DNA of 64,000 nt from positions 3,414,501 through 3,478,500 of the forward strand of contig CANJKZ010000078.1 in the NCBI GenBank assembly GCA_947471745.1. The letters run 5' to 3'. This document shows, piece after piece, positions 1-10,725 of the stretch; the first letter of the stretch is position 1; each line of letters begins with the position of its first letter. This DNA comes from Closterium sp. Naga37s-1 (Eukaryota > Streptophyta > Zygnematophyceae > Desmidiales > Closteriaceae). The notes under the pieces were generated by a model, which worked only from the letters and a program-made list of their open reading frames with translations, made no database searches and was not told where the DNA came from. A program made the position numbers and the translations under genes.

Positions 1-826
1 TCAGCGAACTTAGCGACTAAGGCAGACGCAGCAGCAGACAAAGAAGTAGGGTCAGTCACAAGGGTGGCAAGACAACGAGTGACAGTTGGACTGGCAGCAC
101 GAGGAAGGTCAGACACAGGGTCAGGAATGTCAAGGAGAGAGGACGAGGGAGGTAAAGGCAAGACAACATGATGTGGAACAGAGGAAGGACGATGTGTCAA
201 GTGTGAGTGCCAAGGACAGATGGAGGGCGAACACTGCGAGCACGAGGAGTACGAGCAATAGGTGAGGCAAGACAAGACGCAGGCTCTCGAGGCTCAGCCA
301 GGGAGTCTATCAACAGAGTGTAACGAGATGGAACAGGCAGTGGGGAGTCACATGATAACAGTGTCTAAGATAGGCCAGGATATGGAAGTAGTAGAGGAGG
401 AGTAGTACCAGTGGCAAACGGTTCCGCGGAGGCAGACAAAAGACGGAGAAGCTGGTGAAGCGCCGACCCAGGTAGTGGCAGCGACAACTACGGACGCTGC
501 TGCAGCAGCTGCGTAGCACCCTCAGAACTAGCTCCTCCAATACTAGTACCAGGGACACCTCCAGCTCCAATACGATTAACACCCTCAGTGGCCGCACCTC
601 CAGCGCTAGTACCTCTAGCTCTAGAACCTCCAGCACCAGAACCTCCAGCACCAGAACCTCCAGCACCACCAGCTCCAGCACCTCCAACACCAAAACCTCC
701 AGCACCTCCAGCTCCACCACCTCTAGCACCAGAACCTCCAGCAACTCCAGCTCCAGCACCTCCAGCACAAGAACCTCCAGCAACGGATCCAAGAAGTGGC
801 AGCGACGACTGCTGCTGCTCCCACAT
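1..826 (-). pseudogene. Copia pol fragment (linker between integrase and RT)
   Basis: Read on the minus strand, positions 150 down to 1 encode a stretch like the acidic, Ser/Pro-rich linker that precedes reverse transcriptase in Cop5, Cop6 and Cop8 (DPVSDLPRAASPTV, then a TDP...SAAASALVA segment). Positions 830-560 encode a Gly/Ala-rich low-complexity stretch (GGAGAGGAGG type), the same kind of linker seen after integrase in those elements. No complete domain is present. It runs off the left edge and is cut at 827 by the Gypsy LTR. A similar scrap at 35573-35793, same strand, lies just beyond the far end of that Gypsy element and may be the other side of the same disrupted copy, but no matching target duplication is seen. 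Confidence 0.7.
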
Positions 827-1174
827 TGTGAGCATACGATGGCTCTGCCTACTCAAACTTACCTTATTATACTTTATCTAGCTTAGCTTTATTTTATCTT
901 GCATGCTTCTGCTTGATTTCCTAGTTTTGTTGCTTAAATATAGTTATTATAGTGATAGGTACCGAAATAGGTTGCGTGTACCGAATTCTATGCTTTTCGG
1001 TTGCCATCGAATTGCTTCTACCGAATTCGGGAAGGATCCATTCCGGACGCTTCGCGGCCCTCAGAACCTTCACGCAACACCTGGTAACTTGCCTTGTGTC
1101 AAGCCTATATATAGCCTCGTGCTGTACCCAGGTGATCCATCAATCAATTCTGAACCAGTTCCTCGATCCTTACA
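827..1174 (+). repeat. Gy1 5' LTR
   Basis: It begins TGTGAGCATACGATGGC and ends TCCTTACA. It shares a distinctive block with the LTRs at 35201 and 35794: a run of ACCGAATTCGGGAAGG-like sequence, then GACGCTTCGCG, then a TATATATAG TATA-like element near 1111. A primer-site-like CTTGGTAATCAGAGC follows at 1175. Its length of 348 bp compares with 372 bp for the 3' partner. Confidence 0.85.
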
Positions 1175-1403
1175 CTTGGTAATCAGAGCTCGTTTTCACG
1201 CGAAGTTCCCGACACATGATGCGATGCGGATCCGGCTTGCGGCTACACTGTTACGAGGCCGGGCATTGGAGTGGATCCACAATAGCAGCGAAATCCAAAG
1301 CTAAGGATCGTGGGCACAGTTTCGGGCAGCCCTAATTAAACGTTTCGAACCCATAAATTCTTCGTACATGGCGCGGCAGGAAATTCACTGACACTGACAA
1401 TTT
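1175..1403 (+). pseudogene. Gy1 gag, first part
   Basis: Straight after the primer site the plus strand encodes a Gypsy Gag core: a leucine-rich AATLLRGRALEW segment, then AQFRAALIKRFEP. This matches the retrotransposon Gag family (the AxxxLxGxAxxWW-type motif, from family knowledge). At least one stop and a frameshift fall near 1300, and stops near 1390. The N-terminal Gag region that Gy2 retains at 36275 is absent, so the 5' part is deleted. The frame is cut by Cop1 at 1404 and Gag-like sequence resumes after 6828. Confidence 0.75.
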
Positions 1404-1534
1404 TGTCAAAATGTTGTATAGCTTATATTGTGTAGGCTATAGTGGGGTAGCCCATAAGGGGTACAACCCAATTAGGGTTAGTACTTGTACCCAACTCTTG
1501 GCTAGTTCATTCATTCTCGTTCATTCTTTTGACA
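1404..1534 (+). repeat. Cop1 5' LTR
   Basis: 131 bp, TGTCAAAATG to TTTTGACA, with 5-bp inverted ends TGTCA/TGACA. It carries the clade's core GGCTATAGTGGGGTA followed by GGGTACA. The primer site TGGTTTCAGAGC follows at 1535, one base off the initiator-Met-tRNA-type TGGTATCAGAGC. Confidence 0.9.
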
Positions 1535-2639
1535 TGGTTTCAGAGCAGGTCCTTCGCTAGGACCGTTTTTTTTTTTCCTTGGGCCCACCACATCGCTACC
1601 CCGCTAGCCGCACCTCGCGACCCTCGTGCCGTGCCTCCTGCCCCTAGCGTCGCCCTCGTGCGGCCTGCCCGTCGCCCCTAGGCACGTCGAACTCCGGCCC
1701 GTTGCCCCTAGTCGACCCTCGGCCCGTCGCCCCTAGCCTCGACCCGTCACCCCTACGCCCGTCGCCCCTCCTAGGACCCGCAGCCCGTAGCCCGTCGCCC
1801 CTGGCCCCGCGGCCCGTCGCCCTAAACCTAGGCCCCGGCCCCGCGACCCGTCGCCCGTCGACCCCCCTAGGCCTGACCTGTAGCCCGTCGACCCTGGCCC
1901 CGCGGCCCGTCGCCCCTAACCTAGGCCCCGGCCTCGCGGCCCGTCACCCGTCGACCCCCCCTAGGCCCGGCCCATCGCCCCTGGCCCCGTGGCCCGTCAC
2001 CCCTAAACTAGGCCCTGGCCCGTCTCTCCTGGCCCCGCGGCCCGTTTTTCTTAGGCCGCAGCCCCGTGTCCCGTTGCTTGTCGCCCGTCGACCCCCCTAG
2101 GCCCGGCCCCACGGCCCGTAGCCCGTCGACCCTGGCCCCGCGGCCCGTTGCCCCTTGGCCCGACGCCCCTCTGGCCCTGCGGCCCGTTTTCCCTAGGCCC
2201 AGCGGCCCGTCACTCGTCGACCCCCCCCCTAGGCCAGGTCCGTAGCCCGTCGCCCCCTGGCCCCGTGGCCCGTCGCCCCTAGGCCCCGTGGCCAGTCGCC
2301 CCTAACCTAGGCCCCGGCCCCGCGGCCCTTCGCCCGTCGCCCCTAACCTAGGCCTCGTGGCCCGTCGCCCCTAAGCCCCGTGGCCAATCGCCCCTAGGCC
2401 CTTCGGCTCGACCCCCCCCCCTAGGCTCCGGCCCGTCGCTTTCGGCCCCGCGGCCCGTCACTCCTGGCCCCTCAGCCTGTCGCCGCTAGGCCCCCGACCC
2501 GTCGCCCCTAGGCCCCGGCCCGTAGACCCCAGGCCCCGCACGCCTCTTCTTGCGTGCTACTGCTGCTGCTGCTACTGCTACTGCTACCGCTGCTACTGCT
2601 GCTGCTGCTACTTCTGCCCGCCCTGCGTGCTGCGCAACT
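1535..2639 (+). other. Cop1 leader: primer site, GGGCCC motif, C-rich repeats
   Basis: No gene. It starts with the primer site and has GGGCCCACC at 1581. It then becomes a C-rich, A-poor degenerate repeat built on variants of CCCGTCGCCCCTAGGCCC and GGCCCCGCGGCCCGTC up to about 2530, and ends in a CTGCTACTG trinucleotide-like run just before the gag ATG. Open frames through it encode Pro/Ala/Arg-rich low complexity and are not taken as genes. Confidence 0.8.
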
Positions 2640-4357
2640 ATGGCTTCTCTCCGCGTGCTAGCGTTTGATCATGAGGGACGCCCCCTGCAGTTTGACACGT
2701 GGCTCGACGACCTGCGGCTGTACCTGCTGAGCGACTCTAGGGACAGTGTTTCGTTGTTTGACAACACGTCTGGCGCCGCTTCCGCCCCTCCCGCCACAGC
2801 TGATAGTGCGACTCGTTCACAGTGGCTGACTCGCGATGCTGCTGCCCGCTTAGCCATTCGCAACCACCTCCTGTTGGCCAAATGCGCTCACTTCGAACAG
2901 CACAGGACAGCGCAGACACTGTACGACGCTGTAGTCGCTCGCTTCTCCTCGCCTGCCACTGCTGCTCTAGGCCGCCTCCTCCTACCCTACTTGTTCCCGG
3001 AGCTGTCCGCCTTTGCCACAGTAGAGGACCTAGTGTCCCACCTTTGCACTAGCAACGCTCACTACCGTGCTGCCCTCCCCATAGAGTTCCTTGCCAAGAA
3101 CCCCCCCCCACCCCCCCCCCCCCCCCCCCCCCGATGTACATCACTCTCTACTTTATAGTCACCCGCCTCCCTGACTCTCTTCGCGCAGTCAGGGACCACT
3201 TTCTCGCATTTTGACCCTCAGACCTCACTGTCGACCTGCTCGAGAAGCACCTCCTTGCAGCGGAGACTAGCATAGTGGCTGTAGGTGCTGCTCGTGGCAC
3301 TCCTCGCACACCCTTCTTTGAGGGGTGTTCCCCCTCCCCCCTTGCCCCCTCCTACGCCTCTGCTGCTGCTGTTGACGTCCTTGGTGCTGAGGATGTCGGA
3401 GCTGCTTCTACTAGTGGGAAGAGCCGCAGCAGCAAGGGCAAGGGTGGCAGGGGTGGTGGGGGTGGCAGCAGGGGTGGTGGTGGGGGCAGCAGTGGAGGTG
3501 GTGGAGCCGGTGGAGGTGGTGGCAGCAGTGGGAGTGGTGGCGGGAGTGGGGGCTCTCGCAGCGGTGGTGGAGGCAGCGGTGGAAGTGGCGGTAGTGGCAG
3601 CGGTGGCAATGGTGGCGGTAGGACTGGAGCTCAGCGTGGAGGTTCTGGAGGAGGCCAGCGGCAGCGGCAGCAGCGTCGGAGCAAGACCCCGTCATCCCAG
3701 CAGCTTTGTGAGTGGTTGTTTCAGCGTGGGGCGTTTGGGGGTAGTGTGAGCTGCCCGTATGTCATTCGCACGGGTGACCGTGCTGGTCAGACATGCGGGA
3801 AGGCCCACACGCAGCACCGCTACTTCTCCCGCCTCGGCGACGCTTGGCGCGCTGAGTTTGGTGACGAGGTCGAGCGCCCCCACTGGGCAGAGCTGCTTAG
3901 GTCTGGTGTTGCGATCTTTGAACTAGACTATGATGCTATTCTTTCTGCTATGTATGCTTTGTCTGCTAGTGCTGAGGGTGACTGTTACCGATGTGTGCTG
4001 CCTGACCCAGGTAGAGATGCTGCTGCTCTAGGTGCTAGTGAGTCTCTTCTCCCTGGTACTGCGCCTGCTGAGGCCTTGCACACCTTCACGCTGGACTCAG
4101 GTGCCTCACGCTATTTCGTTCGTGACAGCACCACTCTCACTCCTCTCCTTGCACCTGTCCCGGTCCGAGTGGCTGACCCATCCGGGGGCCTGGTCGTTTC
4201 CCGTTCCTCCACTGTCCTCCCGTGTCCGGCGGTTCCGTCCGGCTCACTGTCACGTCTTCACCTCCCCTCGTTCTCTACGAACTTGGTGAGTACCGCTGCC
4301 CTCCAGGATGCGATGGTCACTACCACCACTCCTGGGGGTCAGCGTGTGTCGATCTGA
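2640..4357 (+). pseudogene. Cop1 gag and protease
   Basis: The chosen start, 2640, aligns with the gag starts of Cop5 and Cop8 (M-A/S-x-L-x-V-L, then F-D-x-x-G-R-P). The Gag capsid-like domain runs to about 3100, where a tract of roughly 30 nt that is nearly all C shifts the frame. The next frame resumes at the M-Y-I-T-L-Y motif (3134), has a TGA near 3212, then the Gly/Ser-rich segment 3425-3625, an LREW-like module, and the Cys/His motif at about 3752-3825 with its last Cys changed to Tyr. The protease site LDSGAS lies near 4096. The frame stops at 4355. Confidence 0.85.
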
Positions 4358-5156
4358 ACGTATAAACGGACGGGTTGTCACCTGGCCACATTCACTCGTC
4401 GGCCTGGGTCGAGTCTGTACACACTGGCTACCGAGCCTCCTCAGGTAGCTGCGTCTGTTCAGGTGTCCGCGTCAGGTCAGGTAGCACCTCCTTGCTCGTG
4501 TCGCCTCTTGTCGCAGCAGACTCTTCTGTGGCACCACCGCCAGGGTCACCCCTCCCTGCAATGCCTTTGTGGCATGCACTCCCGTCTCCTTGTCTCTGGT
4601 CTTCCTATGTCTCTGCCTCCCCTCCCGCCCTCGCCTGCCCCGCCCTGCCTTCCTTGCGTCGAGGGCTGGCAGCGCGCCGCTCCTCACTCCTCCTTGTTAA
4701 ACCCGACGACTGCTCCCCTGCAGACTCTCCACATGGACGTGTGGGGCCCAGCCCGCGTCAGTGGACAAGGCCGCGAGCGCTATTTTCTGATGGTTGTTGA
4801 CGACTACACGTGGTACACCACGGTCTTCCCCTTGCGCAGCAAGGGTCAGGTTGTTGATGTCTTGATCCCTTAGATCCGCGAAGTCCGTCTCCAGCTCCGC
4901 GAGCGGTTCCGTGCGGACATTGCTGTCCTGCGTCTGCACTCTGACAGAGGTGGTGAGTTCTCCTCCGACCTCTTGCGGGACTTTTGTCGTGGGGAGGGCA
5001 TTCTCCAGTCGTTCACGTTTCCGGACTCCCCTCAGCAAAATGGGATTGCTGAGCGCCGCATTGGCTTAGTCATGGAGGTCGCTCGTACCTCCATGATCCA
5101 TGCGGCTGCTCCCCATTTTTGTGGCCGTTTGCGATCCGGTACGCTGCGCATCAGCT
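4358..5156 (+). pseudogene. Cop1 integrase (truncated)
   Basis: It is in the same frame as the protease part, after a TGA. It has the HHCC zinc-binding region (HHRQGHPS, then CLPCVEG) near 4530-4670, the first catalytic Asp in HMDVWGP near 4735, the second in HSDRGGEF near 4940, and the Glu in NGIAERR near 5045. There is an in-frame TAG at 4871 and a one-base loss near 5116. At about 5157 the sequence jumps from the region after HAAAPHF directly to RT, so the C-terminal integrase and the linker are deleted. Confidence 0.85.
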
Positions 5157-6501
5157 CAACCTCAAGGCTTCAGTCAGCGACAGGGGGTTGACTAATTCCA
5201 GACCTTCTCCCCCACCCCAGAAATGACTACTCTTCGGGTGTTGCTGCACGTCGCAGCTGAGCGTGACTACGAGTTGAACTCTCTGGACTTGAGCTCAGGT
5301 TTTTTGCAGGGCAGCCTGCACGAGGAGATCTGGCTGCGCCGCCCACCTGGCTTCACTGAGCCTCCGACGGCTAGTCTACGGTCTCCGCCAGTTGCCTCGC
5401 GAGTGGCACGACACACTGAGGACTACACTTGCGGCTCTTGGGTTCGCTCCTTCTACTGCTGACCCGTCGCTGTTTCTACGCACTGACACCTCGCTGACGC
5501 CGTTCTACGTCCTAGCGTACGTCGACGACCTCATCTTTGCCACGGCTGACATCGAGGCACTGACCCTTGTGAAGTCGGAGCTGCAGAAGAGACACACCTG
5601 CACTGACCTGGGTGAACTGCGCAGCTATCTTGGCTTGCAGATCAACCGGGACAGAGCACAGTGCACCATCACACTGACTCAGTCACACATGGTGCACCAG
5701 GTCCTTCAGCGCTTTGGCTTCCAGTTCTCCTCGCCACAGCCCACTCCTCTGTCTACTGGCCACTCGCTCTCAGCTCCACCTTCGGACGAGTCCGTGGAGC
5801 CAAGTGGTCCGTAACCAGAGCTTGTGGGTTGCCTCATGTACCTGATGACGTGCACACGACCTGACCTTGCGTACCCTCTCAGCCTGCTGGCTCGCTACGT
5901 GGCTCCCGGTAGGCACCAAAAGGTGCACTGGGATGCTGCGAAGAGGATACTGCGTTACCTGTGCAGTACGTCGGGCATGGGGCTCGTGCTTGGAGGACGG
6001 GGTCCACTTGTCCTCACTGGTCACGCAGACGCTTCTTGGGTTGACGACTTGGCTACGCAGCGGTCGTCACAGGGTTACACCTTCAGCCTTGGTTCCGGCT
6101 CTGATTCCTTGCAGTCTACCCGCTCGTCCTCGGTTCTCAGTTCCTGTTGTGAGGCTGAGATCTACGCAGGGGCCATGGCTGCACAGGAGTTACGCTGGCT
6201 CACCTACCTGCTGACTGACTTGGGAGAGCAGCCTCGTTCGCCTCCAGTTCTGTACGTAGACAACAAGGCCATGATTGCCTTGTGTCAGGAGCACTGAGTG
6301 GAGCACAGAACAAAGCACATCGCTCTGCGGTACTTCCTTGCTCGAGAGTTGCAGCAACGTGGTCAGCTTCGTCTTGCGTACGTGGCCACTCAGGCCAACA
6401 CTGCTGATATATTCACCAAGGCACTTGAGTCCGGTGATCATCAGCGCTTCTCTACTGTGTTAGGCCTTGTGCCTACTTTGCCTCACTTGCTCAATTCTTG
6501 A
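5157..6501 (+). pseudogene. Cop1 reverse transcriptase and RNase H
   Basis: It begins inside RT (SATGG, then QTFSPTPEM-like) and continues through LRVLLHVAA, GSLHEEIWLRRPPGF, and the catalytic Y-V-D-D at about 5518-5529. RNase H follows, with GHADASW near 6019, CEAEIYAGAMAAQELRW near 6151, and the terminal ANTADIFTKAL near 6395. There are frame changes near 5380 and stops at 5812 and 6295. Ends at 6501, as in the other copies. Confidence 0.85.
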
Positions 6502-6828
6502 CTCTGCTTCTACTGTAATCTCTATATATACCTGCATGCTTACACTTGCTAGGGTATGATCACTGTATTGTTTGTTCTCTTTTATATAATTCTGTATGTG
6601 AATTGGCCTTGTGGCCATTTGCTTGTGCTTGGACTGTGTGGTGACTTTGTGATCCACCCCGAGCTTGCTTTGCTTTTCTTGACTGGTCTTGTGACCACTT
6701 GTTCTCCCCCACTTTGCCTATGGGGGTGTGTCTAAATGTTGTAAAGATTATATTGTGTAGGCTATAGTGGGGTAGCCTATAAGGGGTACAACCCAATTAG
6801 GGTTAGTACTTGTACCCAACTCTTTGCA
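6502..6828 (+). repeat. Cop1 3' region and truncated 3' LTR
   Basis: 6502-6715 is the untranslated tail typical of the clade. The polypurine tract CTATGGGGGTG lies just before the LTR start TGTCTAAATG at 6729. The LTR matches the 5' copy until about 6824 and then lacks its last 30-odd bases, ending TTTGCA before the AATTC flank. Confidence 0.8.
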
Positions 6829-7260
6829 AATTCGTCAATGTGACGCAGTACACGCAACAGATAGAAAACATCTCAACCGTATCGATGACCTAACCGAAGG
6901 CGAAAAAATCCAAGCGTACAGTGTGGGACTAAAAAACGAAGTCCGCCGACAGGTGATCGCATCAAACTACAGTAGCTACCGTGACATGGTCTGTGCAGCA
7001 AAAAGGTTTGACGCGTTGACCAAGGGTCAACACGAAACACGTCGCAACGTGCCGAACAAGAATTTCGACACGGAGCGATCGGCACCCCCCACGATCGTCG
7101 ACCCAATGGATATCGACAAGATCCATGCGAAGGAGTGGCCGGCAAAAAAAAAAAATGTGCCAGTTTTGCGGCGTAGTAGGACATCAAATCTTAGCGTGTT
7201 GGAAAATGAAAAAGGCACGTGCAAAGCTTCAGGGCAAGAATAGTGCGGCACCCCCGAAGT
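6829..7260 (+). pseudogene. Gy1 gag, second part with CCHC knuckle
   Basis: After Cop1 the Gypsy Gag resumes: V-T-Q-Y-T-Q-Q-I-E-N in one frame, then LTEGEKIQAY, GLKNEVRRQV and CAAKRFDAL in the next. A run of 12 A near 7144-7155 shifts the frame. Beyond it, CQFCGVVGHQILAC (about 7157-7198) is a canonical C-x2-C-x4-H-x4-C nucleocapsid zinc knuckle. Two or more frameshifts make it non-functional. Gag-like sequence ends near 7260, where protease would be expected and is not found. Confidence 0.8.
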
Positions 7261-7378
7261 AAGAAAACGAGAATCTTAGTATATTCAACGGTAGTACGCG
7301 GATCGACCTGACGATCGCGAAAAGATCCGAAAAAAAATGGAAAAGGTGACGATGTGGCGACCTCGGAGAAGGCAAAAA
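7261..7378 (+). other. Gy1 remnant, unresolved
   Basis: A-rich sequence after gag with scattered stops. Protease would be expected here and none can be recognised. It ends in AAAAA at 7374-7378, which is also the left flank of Cop2. Confidence 0.5.
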
Positions 7379-7401
7379 TGTCAAATTTATATGCTATAGT
7401 C

Positions 7402-9045
7402 TGAGTCTCGTCCTGCGTCGCCTGAGTCTCATCCTGAGTCGCCTGTTCGCGTTGTTCGCACTAGTCGTCATGTTCCGCGTCAGCGTCCTCCTCCTGTCCC
7501 CGGCACTCACTCTATGACTCTGGGTCCTTCCGCTGCTCCACAGCGTGTCCCTCTGCCGTCTCCTCCTTCGTCCTCTCTTCCTGACGGTCCGGACCCGGAG
7601 TCTGACTCCCTTCGTGCTGCTAGTCCTACTGTCATGCGTTTTCTGGCCAGGGCTGTCACTGACCCTTTGCTTGAGTCCACTGCTGTGTCTGCTCTCGTTG
7701 CTGAGCTTGTTGACTTTGCTGCCGCCTGTCATCTACACTACGCCGCTAGTCTTGTTGCTGAGTCTGAGTCTGCGTCTGTCTGTCCTCCGTCCCTCGGGGG
7801 TGAGTGTGCTCTTGGCACGGACGTCCTTGAGGACAGGCAAGAGGATTTTGAGTGTCTTGCAGCTACTGTACCTCATCTCGTGGCCATGTTGCTTGCACTT
7901 GAGGGAGACCCGGATGCACCAGACATCCCGACCCCGCGCTCTTACGCAGAGGCGATTACGGGTCCCTACTCCTCTTAGTTGCAGACAGCCATGGACGCAG
8001 AGATGGCATCCTGGAAGTCCACAGGCACCTACGTCGACGCAGCTCCCCCTCTTGGGGTGAACATAGTCGATGGCATGTGAATTTTCAGGGTGAAGCGGCC
8101 GCCGGGTTCTCCGTCTGTCTTCAAGGCTCGTTACGTTGCACGAGGCTTTAGTCAGTGACAGGGAGTTGACTTCTTCCATACCTTCTCCCCTACCCTGAAT
8201 ATGACCACTCTTCGGGTGCTGCTGCACGTCGCCGCTCAGCGTGACTACGAGCTTCACTCTCTTGACTTCAGCACAACTTTCTTACAGGGCAGCTTGCACG
8301 AGGAGATCTGGCTGCGCCGCCCACATGGCTTCACTGGGTCGTTTCCTGCAGGTACCCAGTGGAGCCTCCGGCGGCCAGTCTACGGTCTCCGCCACGCGCC
8401 TCGCGAGTGGCACGACACACTGAGGAGGACGCTTGCGGCTCTTGGGTTTGCTTCTTCGACTTCTGACCCGTCGCTGTTTATGCGCACTGAAACTTCACTG
8501 CCCCTGTTCTACATCCTCGTGTACGTCGACGACTTGGTTTTTGCCACTGCTGACACTGAGGCACTGGCCCTTGTGAAGTAGGAGCTGCAGAAGAGACACA
8601 CCTGCACTGACCTGGGTGAGCTGCGCAGCTATCTTGGCTTGCAGATCACCCGGGACAGAGCACAGCGCACCATCACCCTAACTCAGTCACACATGGTGCA
8701 CCAGGTCCTTCAGCGCTTCGGCTTCCGGAACTCCTCGCAACAGTCCACTTCTCTGCCTACCGGTCACTCGCTCTCAGCTCCACCTTCGGACGAGTCCATA
8801 GAGCAGAGTGGCCCGTATCCAGAGCTTGTGGGCTGCCTCATGTGCCTGATGACATGCACTTGACCTGACCTTGCCTACCCTCTTAGCGTCCTGGCACGCT
8901 ACGTTGCGCACGGGAGACACCGACCAGAGCACTGGGAGGCCGCTAAGAGGGTGTTGCGCTACTTGTGAAGTGCATCGGGCATGGGGCTTGCGCTTGGAGG
9001 ATGGGGTCCAGTTGTCCTTACTGGACACGCAGACGCGTCTTAGGT
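7402..9045 (+). pseudogene. Cop2 linker, RT and partial RNase H, copy 1
   Basis: It opens in the linker before RT (SPxSRPASPESHP-like), passes the DVLEDRQEDF and YAEAITGPYSS segments, then RT from about 8085 (FRVKRPPGSPS, KARYVARGFSQ) with Y-V-D-D near 8521. RNase H breaks off at GHADAS near 9040. In-frame stops occur at 7976, 8078, 8156, 8578 and 8861, among others. The break is followed at once by a second linker segment. Confidence 0.8.
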
Positions 9046-10725
9046 TGAGGACAGATAGGAGGAGTTCCAGTGTTTTGCTGCTTCTTTACCTCATCTCATG
9101 TCCATGCTACTTGCCCCTGAGGGAGACCCGGATGCAACAGACATCCCGACCCCGCGCTCTTACGCAGAGGCGATAGAGGGTCCCTACTCCTCTCAGTGGC
9201 AGATAGCCATGGACACAGAGATGGCTTCCTGGAAGTCCACAGGCACCTACGTCAACGACGTTCCCCCGCCTGGGGCGAACATCGTCAGTGGCATGTAGAT
9301 TTTCAGGGTGAAGCTGCCGCCGGGTTCTCCGCCTGTCTTCAAGGCGCGTTACGTTGCACGAGGCTTCTGTGTGCAACAGGGAGTTGACCTCTTCCAGACC
9401 TTCTCCCCTACCCCGAAGATGACCACTCTTCGGGTGCTGCTGCACGTCTCCGCTCAGCGTGACTACGAGCTTCACTCTCTTGACTTCAGCACAGCTTTCT
9501 TACAGGGCAGCTTGCACGAGGAGATCTGGCTGCGCCGCCCACCTGGCTTCACTGGGTCGTTTCCTGCTGGTACCCAGTGGAGCCTCCGGCGGCCAGTCTA
9601 CGGTCTCCGCCAGGCACCCCGTGAGTGGCACGACACACTGAGGATGACTCTTGCTGCTCTTGGTTTTGTTCCTTCCACTGCTGACCCGTCGCTGTTTCTA
9701 CGCACCAACACCACTCTGCCGCCGTTCTACGTTCTCGTGTACGTAGACGACCTCGTCTTTGCTACTGCTGACACTGAGGCACTCACCCACGTGAAGTCGG
9801 AGCTGCAGAAGAGACACACGTGAGCACACAGACCTGGGTGAGCTGACAAGCTATCTTGGCTTGCGGATCACCCGGGACAGAGCATAGCGCACCATTACCT
9901 TGACTCAGTCACATATGGTGCAGCAGGTCCTTCAACGCTTCGGCTTCGCGTACTCCTCGCCACAGTCCACTCCTCTGCCTATCGGTCACTCCCTCTCAGC
10001 TCCACCTTCGGACGAGTCCGTAGAGCCGAGTGGCCCATATCCAGAGCTTGTGGGCTGCCTCATGTGCCTGATGACCTGCACTCGACCTGAGCTTGCCTAC
10101 CCTCTTAGCATTCCAGCACGCTATGTCACTCGTGGCAGACACAGGAAGGAGCACATGGATGCAGCTAAGAGGGTGTTGCGCTACTTGTGCAGTACGTCGG
10201 GCATGGGGCTCGTGCTTGGAGGACGGGCTCGAGTTGTCCTCACTGGTCACACAGACGCTTCCTGGGCTGACGACTTGACTACGCAGCGGTCGTCACAGGG
10301 TTACACCTTCAGCCTTGGCTCCGGCTCTATCTCTTGGCGGTCTACCCGCTCGTCTTCTGTTCTCAGCTCCAGTTGTGAGGCTGAGATCTACGATGGGGCC
10401 ATGGCTGCACAGGAGTTACGCTGGCTCACCTACCTGCTGACCGACCTGAGAGAGCCGCCTCGTTCTCCTCCAGTGCTGTACGTCAACAACAAGGCCATGA
10501 TTGCCTTGTGTCAGGAGCACAGACTGGAGCCCAGAACGAAGCACATCGCTCTGCGCTAATTCCTTGCTCCAGAGTTGCAGCAGCGTGGTCAGCTTCGTCT
10601 TGCTTACGTGGCCTCTCGGGCCAACACTGCTGATGTTTTCACCAAGGCACTTCAGCCTTGTGATCATCAGCGTTTTTGTACTGTTCTAGGCCTTGTACCT
10701 ACTGTGCCTCACTTGCTTACTTCTT
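9046..10725 (+). pseudogene. Cop2 linker, RT and RNase H, copy 2
   Basis: It restarts within the linker (EDR, then EEFQCFAAS) and runs through a second complete RT: KARYVARGF, QTFSPTPKM, GSLHEEIWLRRPPGF, Y-V-D-D near 9738. RNase H reaches ANTADVFTKAL near 10620. A stop interrupts at 9297, the frame shifts near 9822, and a TAA falls at 10557. By eye this copy resembles Cop8 more than copy 1 does, hinting that Cop2 is a recombinant. Confidence 0.8.

Larger units (their letters stand above)
1404..6828 (+). mobile_element. Cop1: degenerate Ty1/Copia element, short-LTR clade
   Basis: 5' LTR 1404-1534, primer site at 1535, C-rich leader, gag-protease-integrase-RT-RNase H pieces, polypurine tract near 6716-6728, and a truncated 3' LTR from 6729. 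It lies inside Gy1 gag; flanks AATTT (1399-1403) and AATTC (6829-6833) look like a decayed target duplication. It cannot be autonomous: there are several stops, a long-C frameshift in gag, and an internal deletion near 5157 that joins the middle of integrase to RT, removing the integrase C-terminus and the linker. Confidence 0.9.
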
